A stretch of DNA of 16,282 nucleotides from QHWK01 sp035315685 (GTDB lineage Bacteria > Acidobacteriota > Vicinamibacteria > Vicinamibacterales > CAVVIG01), in the NCBI GenBank assembly GCA_035315685.1, contig DATFXR010000126.1:1-16282 (forward strand), written 5' to 3'. The notes below the pieces were generated by a model. That model made no database searches, had not been told where the DNA came from, and worked only from the letters and a program-made list of their open reading frames with translations. Positions 1 to 6,498 of the stretch are shown here, piece after piece. Positions within the stretch are counted from its first letter, which is position 1; the number at the start of each line of letters is the position of its first letter. A program made the position numbers and the translations under genes.

Positions 1-1
1 G

Positions 2-1204
2 ATGCACACGGCTCGCGCGCGATCCCTCAGCGCGTTCGTCGTCGCGCAAGTGGCGCTTGCCTTCGTGCTCGTCTGCGGCGCCGCCCTGCTGGTCGAAAGT
101 CTCGTCCGACTGACGCGCGTGGACGCGGGCTTCCGCGCCGACCACGTGCTCACGGCCGACGTGACGCTGCCCGAAGGCAGTTATGCCGGGCTGCCGGAGA
201 TGCGGCGGTTCGCGGCGGCGGTCGTCGATCGTCTGCGCACGGTCGCCGGCGTCGCTCAGGTCGGCGCGGTGAATCTGCTGCCGATCGGCGGGGCGCTGCT
301 GACGGGGGACTTCACCGTCGAAGGTGTGCAGCGGCCGCGTGGCTTCGTCGCCGTGAAGCCGTCAATCAGCCCCGGCTACTTCGGTGCGATGGGCATTCCA
401 CTCGTGAGGGGGCGCGACGTCGAGGATCGCGACACGGCGGACATGCCGGGTGTGGCGATTGTGACCGAGCGATTCGCCGCTCGAATCTGGCCGGGCCAGA
501 ATCCGCTCGGCCGCCGAGTCACGCTCGGGTTCGGTCCGCCCAATCAGCAGCCGTGGCACACCGTGGTCGGCGTCGTCGGCGACATCAGGCAGACCACGCT
601 CGCCGACGAGCTGCGCCCGGCGATCTACGCTCCGATCGCACAGGCGGCGCGGCCGTTTCTCCTGCGTGAGTTGAGCTTCGTCGTGCGCGCCAGCGGTGAT
701 CCGCAACACGTCGTGCCGTGGATCCGCGATCAGATCCACGCGGTCGATCCGGCGTTGCCGATTGGACGCGTGGCCACGATGACGGACCTGCTGTCGGATT
801 CGGTGTCGGAGCCGCGGTTCCGCGCGGTGCTGGTCGGCAGCTTCGCCGTGTCGGCGCTCGCGCTGATCGCCATTGGCATGCTCGGTGTCCTTGCGTACGG
901 CGTCGCGCGCCGGACGCGGGAAATCGGCGTACGCATGGCGCTCGGCGCAAAGCGTGTGGACGTGATCGGACTGGTGGTCAGGCAGGCGCTGATCATGACA
1001 CTCGGCGGGATCGCGATCGGCGCGGCGCTCGCCTCGGTCATGCTGGACGTCCTCGCCAGGTTCTTGTTCCAGGTCTCGCCACGCGATCCGGTGGTGTTCG
1101 TGAGCGCCGGCGTTGGACTGTGCGTGGTCGGGCTGGTGGCGAGCTACATACCGGCGCGCCGCGCGTCGAGCGTCGATCCCCTGGTCGCGCTGCGGACGGA
1201 GTAG
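2..1204 (+). CDS. ADOP-family ABC transporter permease, C-terminal part (5' partial)
   Basis: This is the second half of an ADOP-type (acidobacterial duplicated orphan permease) MacB/FtsX protein. Such proteins are about 800 aa with two permease modules; 400 aa are visible and the frame is open at the left edge, so the Met at position 2 is probably internal. In order: a membrane helix at about residues 10-32, followed by the typical RVDAGFRADHVL stretch; a periplasmic MacB-like core domain to about 270; then three further membrane helices (about 276-302, 328-352, 364-385). Between helices two and three lies the FtsX hallmark RTREIGVRMALGAK. The C-terminus, ARRASSVDPLVALRTE, is the usual family ending, so the 3' end is intact. 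These proteins are thought to couple ATP hydrolysis by a separate ATPase to export or envelope work; the substrate is unknown. It converges on the rhamnose isomerase gene and is probably unrelated to it. Confidence 0.9.
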   Translation: MHTARARSLSAFVVAQVALAFVLVCGAALLVESLVRLTRVDAGFRADHVLTADVTLPEGSYAGLPEMRRFAAAVVDRLRTVAGVAQVGAVNLLPIGGALLTGDFTVEGVQRPRGFVAVKPSISPGYFGAMGIPLVRGRDVEDRDTADMPGVAIVTERFAARIWPGQNPLGRRVTLGFGPPNQQPWHTVVGVVGDIRQTTLADELRPAIYAPIAQAARPFLLRELSFVVRASGDPQHVVPWIRDQIHAVDPALPIGRVATMTDLLSDSVSEPRFRAVLVGSFAVSALALIAIGMLGVLAYGVARRTREIGVRMALGAKRVDVIGLVVRQALIMTLGGIAIGAALASVMLDVLARFLFQVSPRDPVVFVSAGVGLCVVGLVASYIPARRASSVDPLVALRTE

Positions 1205-1212
1205 AGGATCGA

Positions 1213-1425
1213 AAAAGGTAGGCCGAGCTCTTCGCGAATCTCGCGATGGAGCGCGTCGGCGGCAGAGTCGCCGGACTCAATCGCGCCGCCCAGCGGCCGA
1301 AAAAGCGCTCGTTCTTCAGGTCGTCGAAGCCCGGTGCGACGAGATATCCACAGGGGGTCGGGAATCGTTTGCAGTCACGACCAGAGCGCCGCGCGAAATC
1401 AGGCGCAATTCCGACCGTTCACGGC
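1213..1425 (-). pseudogene. Decayed Nudix hydrolase, frameshifted and interrupted by a REP-like repeat
   Basis: Reading the minus strand, three short frames join into one Nudix-like protein. Piece 1 (about 1425-1371) reads ERSELRLISRGALVV. Piece 2 (1346-1299) reads YLVAPGFDDLKNERFF. Piece 3 (1299-1213) reads RPLGGAIESGD, then SAADAL, then HREIREELGL. Piece 3 is a good Nudix box: GG, x2, E in ESGD, then REIREELG. Pieces 2 and 3 are separated by an apparent one-base deletion next to a run of five A (1300-1304 on the plus strand). Pieces 1 and 2 are separated by the repeat copy at 1348-1370, again with a frame change. The expected C-terminal half of the family is missing: the match stops within about ten bases of the permease stop codon. 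No single ORF covers it. The order, spacing and motif make a chance match unlikely, but the exact ends are uncertain. Confidence 0.62.
1348..1370 (+). repeat. REP-like repeat, copy A
   Basis: This copy begins with ccacagggggtcgggaa and continues tcgttt. It matches the copy at 1441-1463 except for two bases and matches the reverse complement of 1471-1494. It sits inside the decayed Nudix gene, exactly where the reading frame of that gene breaks. Such short dispersed elements are usually spread by REP-associated tyrosine transposases (RAYTs); none is encoded in the window, so that origin is an inference. Confidence 0.7.
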
Positions 1426-1440
1426 GGCGAGGACCGCCGT

Positions 1441-1494
1441 CCACAGGGGGTCGGGAACAGTTTCGCTGTTGAAACGATTCCCGACCCCCTGTGG
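1441..1494. repeat. REP-like inverted pair (copies B and C) forming a long hairpin
   Basis: Copy B (1441-1464, plus) and copy C (1471-1494, minus) face each other across the 6-base loop gctgtt. The 24-base arms pair at 22 positions, with the outer 17 fully paired (ccacagggggtcgggaa against its complement). This is the layout of a REP doublet (BIME-like element). It lies between the converging permease and rhamnose isomerase genes and could end or protect transcripts from either side. Neither side carries a T-tract, so it is not a standard intrinsic terminator. Confidence 0.8.
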
Positions 1495-1500
1495 AAAAGT

Positions 1501-1516
1501 GACCCCCTGTGGAAAA
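1501..1516 (-). repeat. REP-like repeat, truncated copy D
   Basis: The 16 bases gaccccctgtggaaaa repeat exactly the end of copy C with its flank (1483-1498), 18 bases further on. It is a partial copy in the same orientation as C and ends 18 bases before the stop codon of the rhamnose isomerase gene. Confidence 0.7.
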
Positions 1517-1534
1517 CTCCGCGCGCCGGCTGGC

Positions 1535-2722
1535 CTACGCGTACGACGAGGTCGCTGACGTCCGGCCGCCGCGCTCCGTCGTGATCCGGTCGAGATAGCC
1601 GCTCTGGCTGAACGCGTCGAGCGGATCGGCGGGCAAGCCGTGCGTGCGCCGCCACTCCGCAATCGCCGGGCGCACGTCAGTTGCGAAGGCGTCCTGCAGC
1701 ACCGACTCGGCTTCGACCAGCCGGCAGCGCGCCTGCGCGCTCGCGAGCCGCTCGTAATCGACCAGCGCGGCCTTGGCGTACAACTCCTGCGCCCGCATCA
1801 CGGTCTGAATCATCGCCTCGATCTTGCCCTTGAGGTTGTGACTCTGGTCGATCATGTAGGCGATATCCGCGCGCGCGCCGGTCTCCCACTCGAAGAACAG
1901 AATCTCGTGGAAGATCCGGAACACCTGGTACGGATCGATCGATCCCAGTGTCAGGTCGTCGTCGGCGTAACGGCGATCGTTGAAATGAAAGCCGCCGAGC
2001 ATCCGCTCGGACAGCAGCCACGCGACGATCTGCTCGATGTTCTGCGACTGGTAATGGTGACCGGTGTCGACGAGCACGCGCGCGCGCGCACCGGCGGCGC
2101 GTGCGAAACCGAGCGCCATCCCCCAGTCGGCGATGTCGGTGTGATAGAAGGCCGGCTCGAACGGCTTGTACTCGACAAGCAGGCGCTGATCGCCGCCGAG
2201 ATCGCCATGCAGCGTGTGAAGGTTCTCCTCGAACCACCGTTTGCGCTGGCGGATGTTCGCGGTGCCGGGGTAGTTGGATCCATCGGCGAACCAGAGCACG
2301 ACGTCACGGCTGCCCAGTCGTCGAGCGATGTCGACGCTGTCGCGCGTGTGCTGGAGCGCGTGCCGGCGGATCTCCTGGTCGGGGTTGCCGAACGATCCGA
2401 ACTTGTAGCGTTGATCTTCGAACAGATTGGGGTTGATCGAGCCAGGCGCGACGCCGTGGCGCGCCGCGAGCGTCGCAACCGTCGCGACGTCGACGGCGCC
2501 GTTCGGCAGGTCCCAGAGCACGTGGAGCGCCAGCGTCGGACACGCGCCGGTCACCCGGTGTACCTGTTCGGCGTCCGAGAACTTCTCGTCGATCGTCAAC
2601 GCCGCGGCTGGCTGCAGGTACTTGCCGAACCGGGTTCCGGTGTTGGAGAACCCCCAGGACGGGAGCTCGATCCGAAACGTTTCGAGAACCTGTGCCGCGC
2701 GCTCGGTCTGCCGGTCGTTCAT
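1535..2722 (-). CDS. rhaI: L-rhamnose isomerase, RhaI type
   Basis: Converts L-rhamnose to L-rhamnulose, the first cytoplasmic step of rhamnose breakdown. The 395-aa TIM-barrel protein resembles the broad-specificity Pseudomonas stutzeri-type isomerase rather than E. coli RhaA. Candidate metal and active-site residues are Glu184 and Lys186 (VEYKPFEP), Asp219 and His222 (VDTGHH), His246 (GGFHFNDR), Asp254 and Asp256, and Asp292 (IDQSHN). Their spacing equals that of the two-metal site I recall from the P. stutzeri enzyme, so the enzyme should be active. The frame extends further upstream, but the ATG at 2722 is chosen because MNDRQTERAAQVLE is the natural family start and a strong ribosome binding site lies 8 bases before it. 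It follows the mutarotase-like gene by 37 bases on the same strand. A Ser/Thr/Arg-rich tail of about ten residues ends the protein. Confidence 0.93.
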   Translation of the reverse strand: MNDRQTERAAQVLETFRIELPSWGFSNTGTRFGKYLQPAAALTIDEKFSDAEQVHRVTGACPTLALHVLWDLPNGAVDVATVATLAARHGVAPGSINPNLFEDQRYKFGSFGNPDQEIRRHALQHTRDSVDIARRLGSRDVVLWFADGSNYPGTANIRQRKRWFEENLHTLHGDLGGDQRLLVEYKPFEPAFYHTDIADWGMALGFARAAGARARVLVDTGHHYQSQNIEQIVAWLLSERMLGGFHFNDRRYADDDLTLGSIDPYQVFRIFHEILFFEWETGARADIAYMIDQSHNLKGKIEAMIQTVMRAQELYAKAALVDYERLASAQARCRLVEAESVLQDAFATDVRPAIAEWRRTHGLPADPLDAFSQSGYLDRITTERGGRTSATSSYA

Positions 2723-2730
2723 GGTTGAAC

Positions 2731-2739
2731 TCCCTCTCG
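2731..2739 (-). promoter_or_regulatory. Ribosome binding site of the rhamnose isomerase gene
   Basis: On the minus strand this reads gagagggag, a strong Shine-Dalgarno sequence 8 bases before the ATG at 2722. It decides the start against the longer in-frame extension that would run into the neighbouring gene. Confidence 0.75.
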
Positions 2740-2759
2740 TGATCGCAACGCTGTTCAGA

Positions 2760-3821
2760 TCATGCCGGCCAGTCGAGGGCATCCGGGATCGTGTCCGCCG
2801 TGTGCAGCACGATCCGGTAGTCCGCTTCGACGGACGCGTTGGCCGGCAGCCATCGATACGTCGGGACGCCGAACAGCCGGCCGCGGTCGACCGTGGCGCG
2901 CCGGCCTTCCGGAAACGGCGACACACCGAACTCCATGCCGCGCGTCAGCGTGCCGCCGTTCCAGGGCACCGCCGTGCGGCTGTGGTTCTCTTCCCAGATT
3001 CCCATCCAGGGAAAGTCTGACGGTCTCCACACGTATCCAAAAGCCAATCGCCGCCGCGGAGAGAAGGCGACAAAGTACGCCGCGCGATCGTGACCGTTCA
3101 TCACGTGCGCGGTATACGCGCTCGACGCCGGGTGACTGGTGTAGACGCGCAGATCGACGCTGCCGCCGCCGGCGCGCGGTGCGTACGGCCAGTCGAAATC
3201 GACACCCTGCTCGAGATAGTCGGCCACACCGAACTGCGATTCGAACACCCGCGATCGCGTGGCGGACGCGCGAAAGGTTGTCGCGCCTTTCTCGAGGAAC
3301 GGCGGTCCGAGCGTGACGTGCTGAGTCCACGCGATCGGCCGATCGACGCCGCAGCGCGAGGTGAGCCGTTCACGAACGGCGACGCCGCGCCCGCACAACT
3401 GGATGCGACGCTCGAACTGGATCTCGGCCAGCGGCAGCAGCGCCTGCATCAGCAAACCGCCGTCGGTCCGGGACACCTCAAAGGCCGCGATCGGCGCATC
3501 TCCGTGGGCGCTCAGCCCGGCTGCCGCCTCTTCCTCCGACGGACCGCCGAAGATGTCGAGGCAGACGTTGTGGCCCATGATTCCCGCCAGCAGCCTGGCA
3601 TCCGAACCACTGCCATAGATCTCGTCGTGAAGCGCGGGATCGTAGGCGGACGGTTCAATGGACACCCACGGCGGTGTCCACAGCGGGTTGACGCCCGTCG
3701 CCTTGTCGAACACCTCGGCGATGTGGCCGCCTTCGACGACAACAGTGACGCGCAGGTGATCGTTCTCGATCGTCGCGGCGTGGCGTCCGCGATAGACCTG
3801 GTCGAGCAGCACGGGCGCCAT
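2760..3821 (-). CDS. Galactose-mutarotase-fold protein (aldose 1-epimerase / DUF4432-like)
   Basis: A 353-aa cytoplasmic protein (no signal peptide or membrane helix) with features of the galactose mutarotase-like beta-sandwich superfamily. It has an early GGHIAEVF stretch (31-38), a conserved LLAGIMGHNVCLDIFGGP block (77-94), a WTQHVTLGPPFL segment with a candidate catalytic His168, and GIWEE near 274-278 with a candidate catalytic Glu. Proteins of this fold interconvert sugar anomers; a role in supplying the rhamnose anomer used by the isomerase is suggested only by its position as first gene of the pair with rhaI. It is longer and more divergent than RhaM-type mutarotase (about 104 aa, a different fold). 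The start ATG at 3821 has only a weak gag-type ribosome binding site. Fold assignment is fairly safe; the substrate is unknown. Confidence 0.75.
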   Translation of the reverse strand: MAPVLLDQVYRGRHAATIENDHLRVTVVVEGGHIAEVFDKATGVNPLWTPPWVSIEPSAYDPALHDEIYGSGSDARLLAGIMGHNVCLDIFGGPSEEEAAAGLSAHGDAPIAAFEVSRTDGGLLMQALLPLAEIQFERRIQLCGRGVAVRERLTSRCGVDRPIAWTQHVTLGPPFLEKGATTFRASATRSRVFESQFGVADYLEQGVDFDWPYAPRAGGGSVDLRVYTSHPASSAYTAHVMNGHDRAAYFVAFSPRRRLAFGYVWRPSDFPWMGIWEENHSRTAVPWNGGTLTRGMEFGVSPFPEGRRATVDRGRLFGVPTYRWLPANASVEADYRIVLHTADTIPDALDWPA

Positions 3822-3858
3822 TATCGATCTCGCGCGGCGCCCGCCAGCGGCCGCAACG

Positions 3859-3872
3859 ACGGACGCGTCCGT
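3859..3872. promoter_or_regulatory. Perfect 14-base palindrome in the divergent promoter region
   Basis: The sequence acggacgcgtccgt equals its own reverse complement. It lies 37 bases upstream of the mutarotase-like start codon within the 244-base divergent region (3822-4065), a typical place for an operator. No regulator gene is present in the window to pair it with. Confidence 0.35.
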
Positions 3873-3999
3873 ATCGCATCGCGAAACCGCCGTTGCTCTC
3901 CGCGATTGCGTCGATTTGGCCGCACGACTGCGACCGATTCACAAATGGCCTGCCGCCGCGGCGAACGTCCGCCTGGCGGCATGCCGTCGTTACATTTCT

Positions 4000-4020
4000 C
4001 ATCGCGAAACGGTCGCGATG
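4000..4020. promoter_or_regulatory. Inverted repeat (candidate operator) upstream of the SGNH gene
   Basis: Arms catcgcga (4000-4007) and tcgcgatg (4013-4020) are perfect complements around a 5-base spacer aacgg. The left half with its flank (catcgcgaaac) also occurs at 3877-3887, giving a half-site 123 bases away. Two such sites between divergent transcription units suggest one DNA-binding regulator acting on both sides, but this is inferred from symmetry alone. Confidence 0.35.
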
Positions 4021-4065
4021 GCCGTGCTTCACCTTGCGGGCGGTGAGCGCATCGGATAAGTTCCG

Positions 4066-4830
4066 ATGGCCGTGAGGCGTTCCGCTGCCTGCGCCGCCGT
4101 GTTCCTGGTCGCGCTCGTCGCTTCTGTGTTGTTCGCGCAGACCTCGTCCGGCCTGTCGGCGGCAGAGCTCGAGCAGCGATTGAACGCGTATGCGCATCTG
4201 CTTCGCGACTGGGCTGGCCTGACCCGATACGGAAGTGAAAACGCCGAGCTTCCAGCGCCCGCAGCCGGCGCAGATCGGGTCGTGTTCTTTGGCGATCAGA
4301 TCACCGAGGCGTGGGGCCGCTCGGCGGGCAGATTCTTCCCAGGCAAGCCGTATCTCAATCGCGGCATCGCGGGTCAGACCACGGCCCAGATGCTCGTCAG
4401 GTTCCGGCAGGACGTCGTCGCTCTACACGCCAAGGCCGTGATCATCCAGGGCGGAACCAATGACATCGCCAGCCTGTTCACGCCGGGGACCGAGGCGCTC
4501 GTCCTCGACAACGTCCGGTCGATGACGGAGATCGCGAAGGCAAACGGCATCCGTGTGATCGTCGCGTCGGTCACGCCGGTCTGCGACTGCGTGACCGACC
4601 AGACGACGACGCGTCCGCAGGGCAAGTTGATTGGATTGAACGGAGCGCTCCGTGACTACGCGGCGGAGAGTGGTCTGGTGTTTCTCAACTATTACGCGGC
4701 GCTGGTCAACGGGCGCGATTTCAAACCGGAGCTCACGGTGGACGGACTGCTCCCGAACGACGCCGGCTACGCGGTGATGGCGCCGCTCGCCGAGGAAGCA
4801 ATCGTGCGCGCGTTGGACAAAGCACGCTGA
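4066..4830 (+). CDS. Secreted SGNH/GDSL-hydrolase-fold protein lacking catalytic Ser and His
   Basis: A 254-aa exported protein: signal peptide at about 1-25 (hydrophobic core AAVFLVALVASVLF, then AQ), followed by an SGNH hydrolase domain. Block I reads VVFFGDQIT: the nucleophilic Ser of GDS is Gln78. Block II is NRGIAGQTTAQML (oxyanion Gly103) and block III is GGTND with Asn132, both intact. Block V reads DGLLPNDAGYAVMAPLAE, where the family normally has DGLHPN, so the catalytic His is Leu229. With both Ser and His gone it is unlikely to be an esterase; a binding or structural role is inferred. The reading frame is intact and the rest of the fold well kept, which speaks against simple decay. 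It is the first gene of the plus-strand block, 33 bases before the first propeller gene. The ribosome binding site is weak (ggataag). Confidence 0.88.
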   Translation: MAVRRSAACAAVFLVALVASVLFAQTSSGLSAAELEQRLNAYAHLLRDWAGLTRYGSENAELPAPAAGADRVVFFGDQITEAWGRSAGRFFPGKPYLNRGIAGQTTAQMLVRFRQDVVALHAKAVIIQGGTNDIASLFTPGTEALVLDNVRSMTEIAKANGIRVIVASVTPVCDCVTDQTTTRPQGKLIGLNGALRDYAAESGLVFLNYYAALVNGRDFKPELTVDGLLPNDAGYAVMAPLAEEAIVRALDKAR

Positions 4831-4850
4831 ACGGTGCAATTGCATGCTGC

Positions 4851-4855
4851 AGGGG
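4851..4855 (+). promoter_or_regulatory. Ribosome binding site of the first propeller gene
   Basis: The aggggtgag stretch starting here lies 8 bases before the ATG at 4864. It favours that ATG, which opens directly into a clean signal peptide, over an in-frame GTG at 4834. Confidence 0.6.
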
Positions 4856-4863
4856 TGAGCGAT

Positions 4864-6495
4864 ATGAGGGGACTTGCCGGAATTCTGATCGGTACAGCGC
4901 TGACCATGCTGGCAGCCGATCTGATCTATGCCCAAGGCCGCGGTGGGCAGAACTGGAATACCGTCAGCGCCGATGCCCAGCGCACCGGCTGGCTGCGAAC
5001 CGAGACGCGCATTTCGGCGGAGGCGCTCCAGGCTTCCGGGGCCGGCGGCTTTCAGTTGCTGTGGAAGGTCAAACCCGAGAACCAACCGCGCCAGCTGAAC
5101 ACACTCACACAGCCGTTGATCCTGGGCAATCTGATCTCGCACAAGGGCTTCAAAGCGCTGGCCTTCTTCGGCGGCAGCGGCGACGTCGTCTACGCGTACG
5201 ACTACGATCTCGGCAAGGTCTACTGGAGTCAGAAGCTCTCCACCGGCGTAGCATCGCAGCCGGCCACTCCGACCTGTCCCGGTGGGCTAACCTCGATCAC
5301 GCGGAGCACGCCGCTCACGCAGTCGGCGGCGCCTGCTGGACCAGGCGCGCTCGGGCGAGGCGGCCCCGGCGCGGGCGCGCCGCCCGGACCGCCGGCGGGC
5401 CGCGGTCCTTCGCCGCCGATTGGCGTGAACCCGGCGAACCTCCCAATCACGGGCGCGGTCTGGGCGATCTCGAGCGGCGGCATGGTGCACGCCCTGAACC
5501 CGCACATCGGCGCCGACCTCCGCACGCCGGTGCGCATCGTGCCGGCCGGCGCGAAAGTGATCGGCAGCGTGCTTGTCAACGACGTCCTCTTCGCGGCGAC
5601 CACCGACTCCTGCGGCGGTGCGGCGAACGGCGTCTACGCGCTCGATGTCTCAAAGGACGGATCGGCGACGACGATGGCAAAGGCGTGGGCGACGGGCGGC
5701 GCGACGATCGCAGGCAGCGCCGGGCCGACACTTGGTCTCAACGACACCTTGTATGTCGCGACCGGTGCCGGCGGCGGCCGTTTTGCCAACGCCGTGGTCG
5801 CCATCGATTCGAAGACGTTGCAGCCGCTCGACTGGTTCGCCGGCGACGTGGCGTTCGCGACCTCCCCGGTCGCGTTCACCGACGGCGGCCGCGACTTCGT
5901 TGCTGCCGCGGCGCGGGATGGACGGTTGTACGTCCTCGATGGAAGGGCGCCGGGCGGCGCGGACCATCGGACGCCGCTGGCGCGAAGCGCTGCCTACTCC
6001 ACCGGCACAGACACCGGCGGCGCCGTGACGACCTGGCAGGAGCGCGACGGCGCGCGCTGGCTGCTCGTCGCATCGGCCGGTGCGGTTGCCGCCGACACGA
6101 AGTTCGGCGCGGCGAACGGCGCGATCACCAACGGGTTTGTCGCGGCGTTCAAGTTCAGCGGTCAGGACGGGTCGTTCAAGCTGGAGCCGGCGTGGACGTC
6201 GCGGGACATGACGTCGCCCGCGGCGCCGATCGTGCTGAACGACGTCGTGTTCGCGCTGTCGACCGGCGCGTTCCGCGGCGGCGATCCGCAGCTGGCGAGC
6301 GCGCAGCGGCTGGAGCGTTCGACACCCGCCGTGTTGTATGCCCTCGACGCGAAGACCGGCAAGGAATTGTGGAGCAGCGGCCGCAGCGTCACCGCGTCGG
6401 TGCAGAACGTCGGACCGTCCGGGCAGGACGGGCAGGTGTACGTCGTCGCCGCCGACGGGACGCTCTACGCGTTCGGCATTCCATTGGAGCACTGA
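4864..6495 (+). CDS. Secreted PQQ-like beta-propeller protein 1 (type A, Gly/Pro-rich insert)
   Basis: A 543-aa exported protein: signal peptide about 1-24 (ending in YAQ), then a PQQ-like/BamB-like beta-propeller. Near the N-terminus is the block SADAQRTGWLR shared by all four paralogues here. Blade motifs include VVYAYDYDLGKVYW (about 108-121) and, near the C-terminus, LYALDAKTGKELWSSG. A Gly/Pro/Ala-rich segment of about 36 residues (155-190) is inserted after the first blades. Cys138 (TCPGGL) and Cys250 (SCGG) have counterparts in proteins 3 and 4 and may form a disulfide. The vicinal Cys pair typical of many true PQQ alcohol dehydrogenases is absent, so an enzymatic role is doubtful. It is closest to protein 4 in layout. 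The next gene starts 3 bases after its stop, so translation is probably coupled. Confidence 0.85.
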   Translation: MRGLAGILIGTALTMLAADLIYAQGRGGQNWNTVSADAQRTGWLRTETRISAEALQASGAGGFQLLWKVKPENQPRQLNTLTQPLILGNLISHKGFKALAFFGGSGDVVYAYDYDLGKVYWSQKLSTGVASQPATPTCPGGLTSITRSTPLTQSAAPAGPGALGRGGPGAGAPPGPPAGRGPSPPIGVNPANLPITGAVWAISSGGMVHALNPHIGADLRTPVRIVPAGAKVIGSVLVNDVLFAATTDSCGGAANGVYALDVSKDGSATTMAKAWATGGATIAGSAGPTLGLNDTLYVATGAGGGRFANAVVAIDSKTLQPLDWFAGDVAFATSPVAFTDGGRDFVAAAARDGRLYVLDGRAPGGADHRTPLARSAAYSTGTDTGGAVTTWQERDGARWLLVASAGAVAADTKFGAANGAITNGFVAAFKFSGQDGSFKLEPAWTSRDMTSPAAPIVLNDVVFALSTGAFRGGDPQLASAQRLERSTPAVLYALDAKTGKELWSSGRSVTASVQNVGPSGQDGQVYVVAADGTLYAFGIPLEH

Positions 6496-6498
6496 CCC

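Noticed and set aside
1441..1494. Intrinsic terminator for the permease gene
   Set aside because: The hairpin is strong but no T-tract follows on either strand, and the repeat copies show it is a dispersed element. It may still affect transcript ends.
1348..1516. CRISPR array
   Set aside because: The repeat copies differ in orientation, spacing and length, and form a palindromic doublet. No regular spacers or cas genes are present.
1640..2728. Plus-strand open frame of 362 codons over the rhamnose isomerase gene
   Set aside because: The opposite strand encodes a full isomerase with all metal ligands in register; this frame has no recognisable motif.
2723..2926. Longer N-terminus for the rhamnose isomerase
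   Set aside because: The extension overlaps the upstream gene's 3' end, has no family resemblance, and the ATG at 2722 has a strong ribosome binding site.
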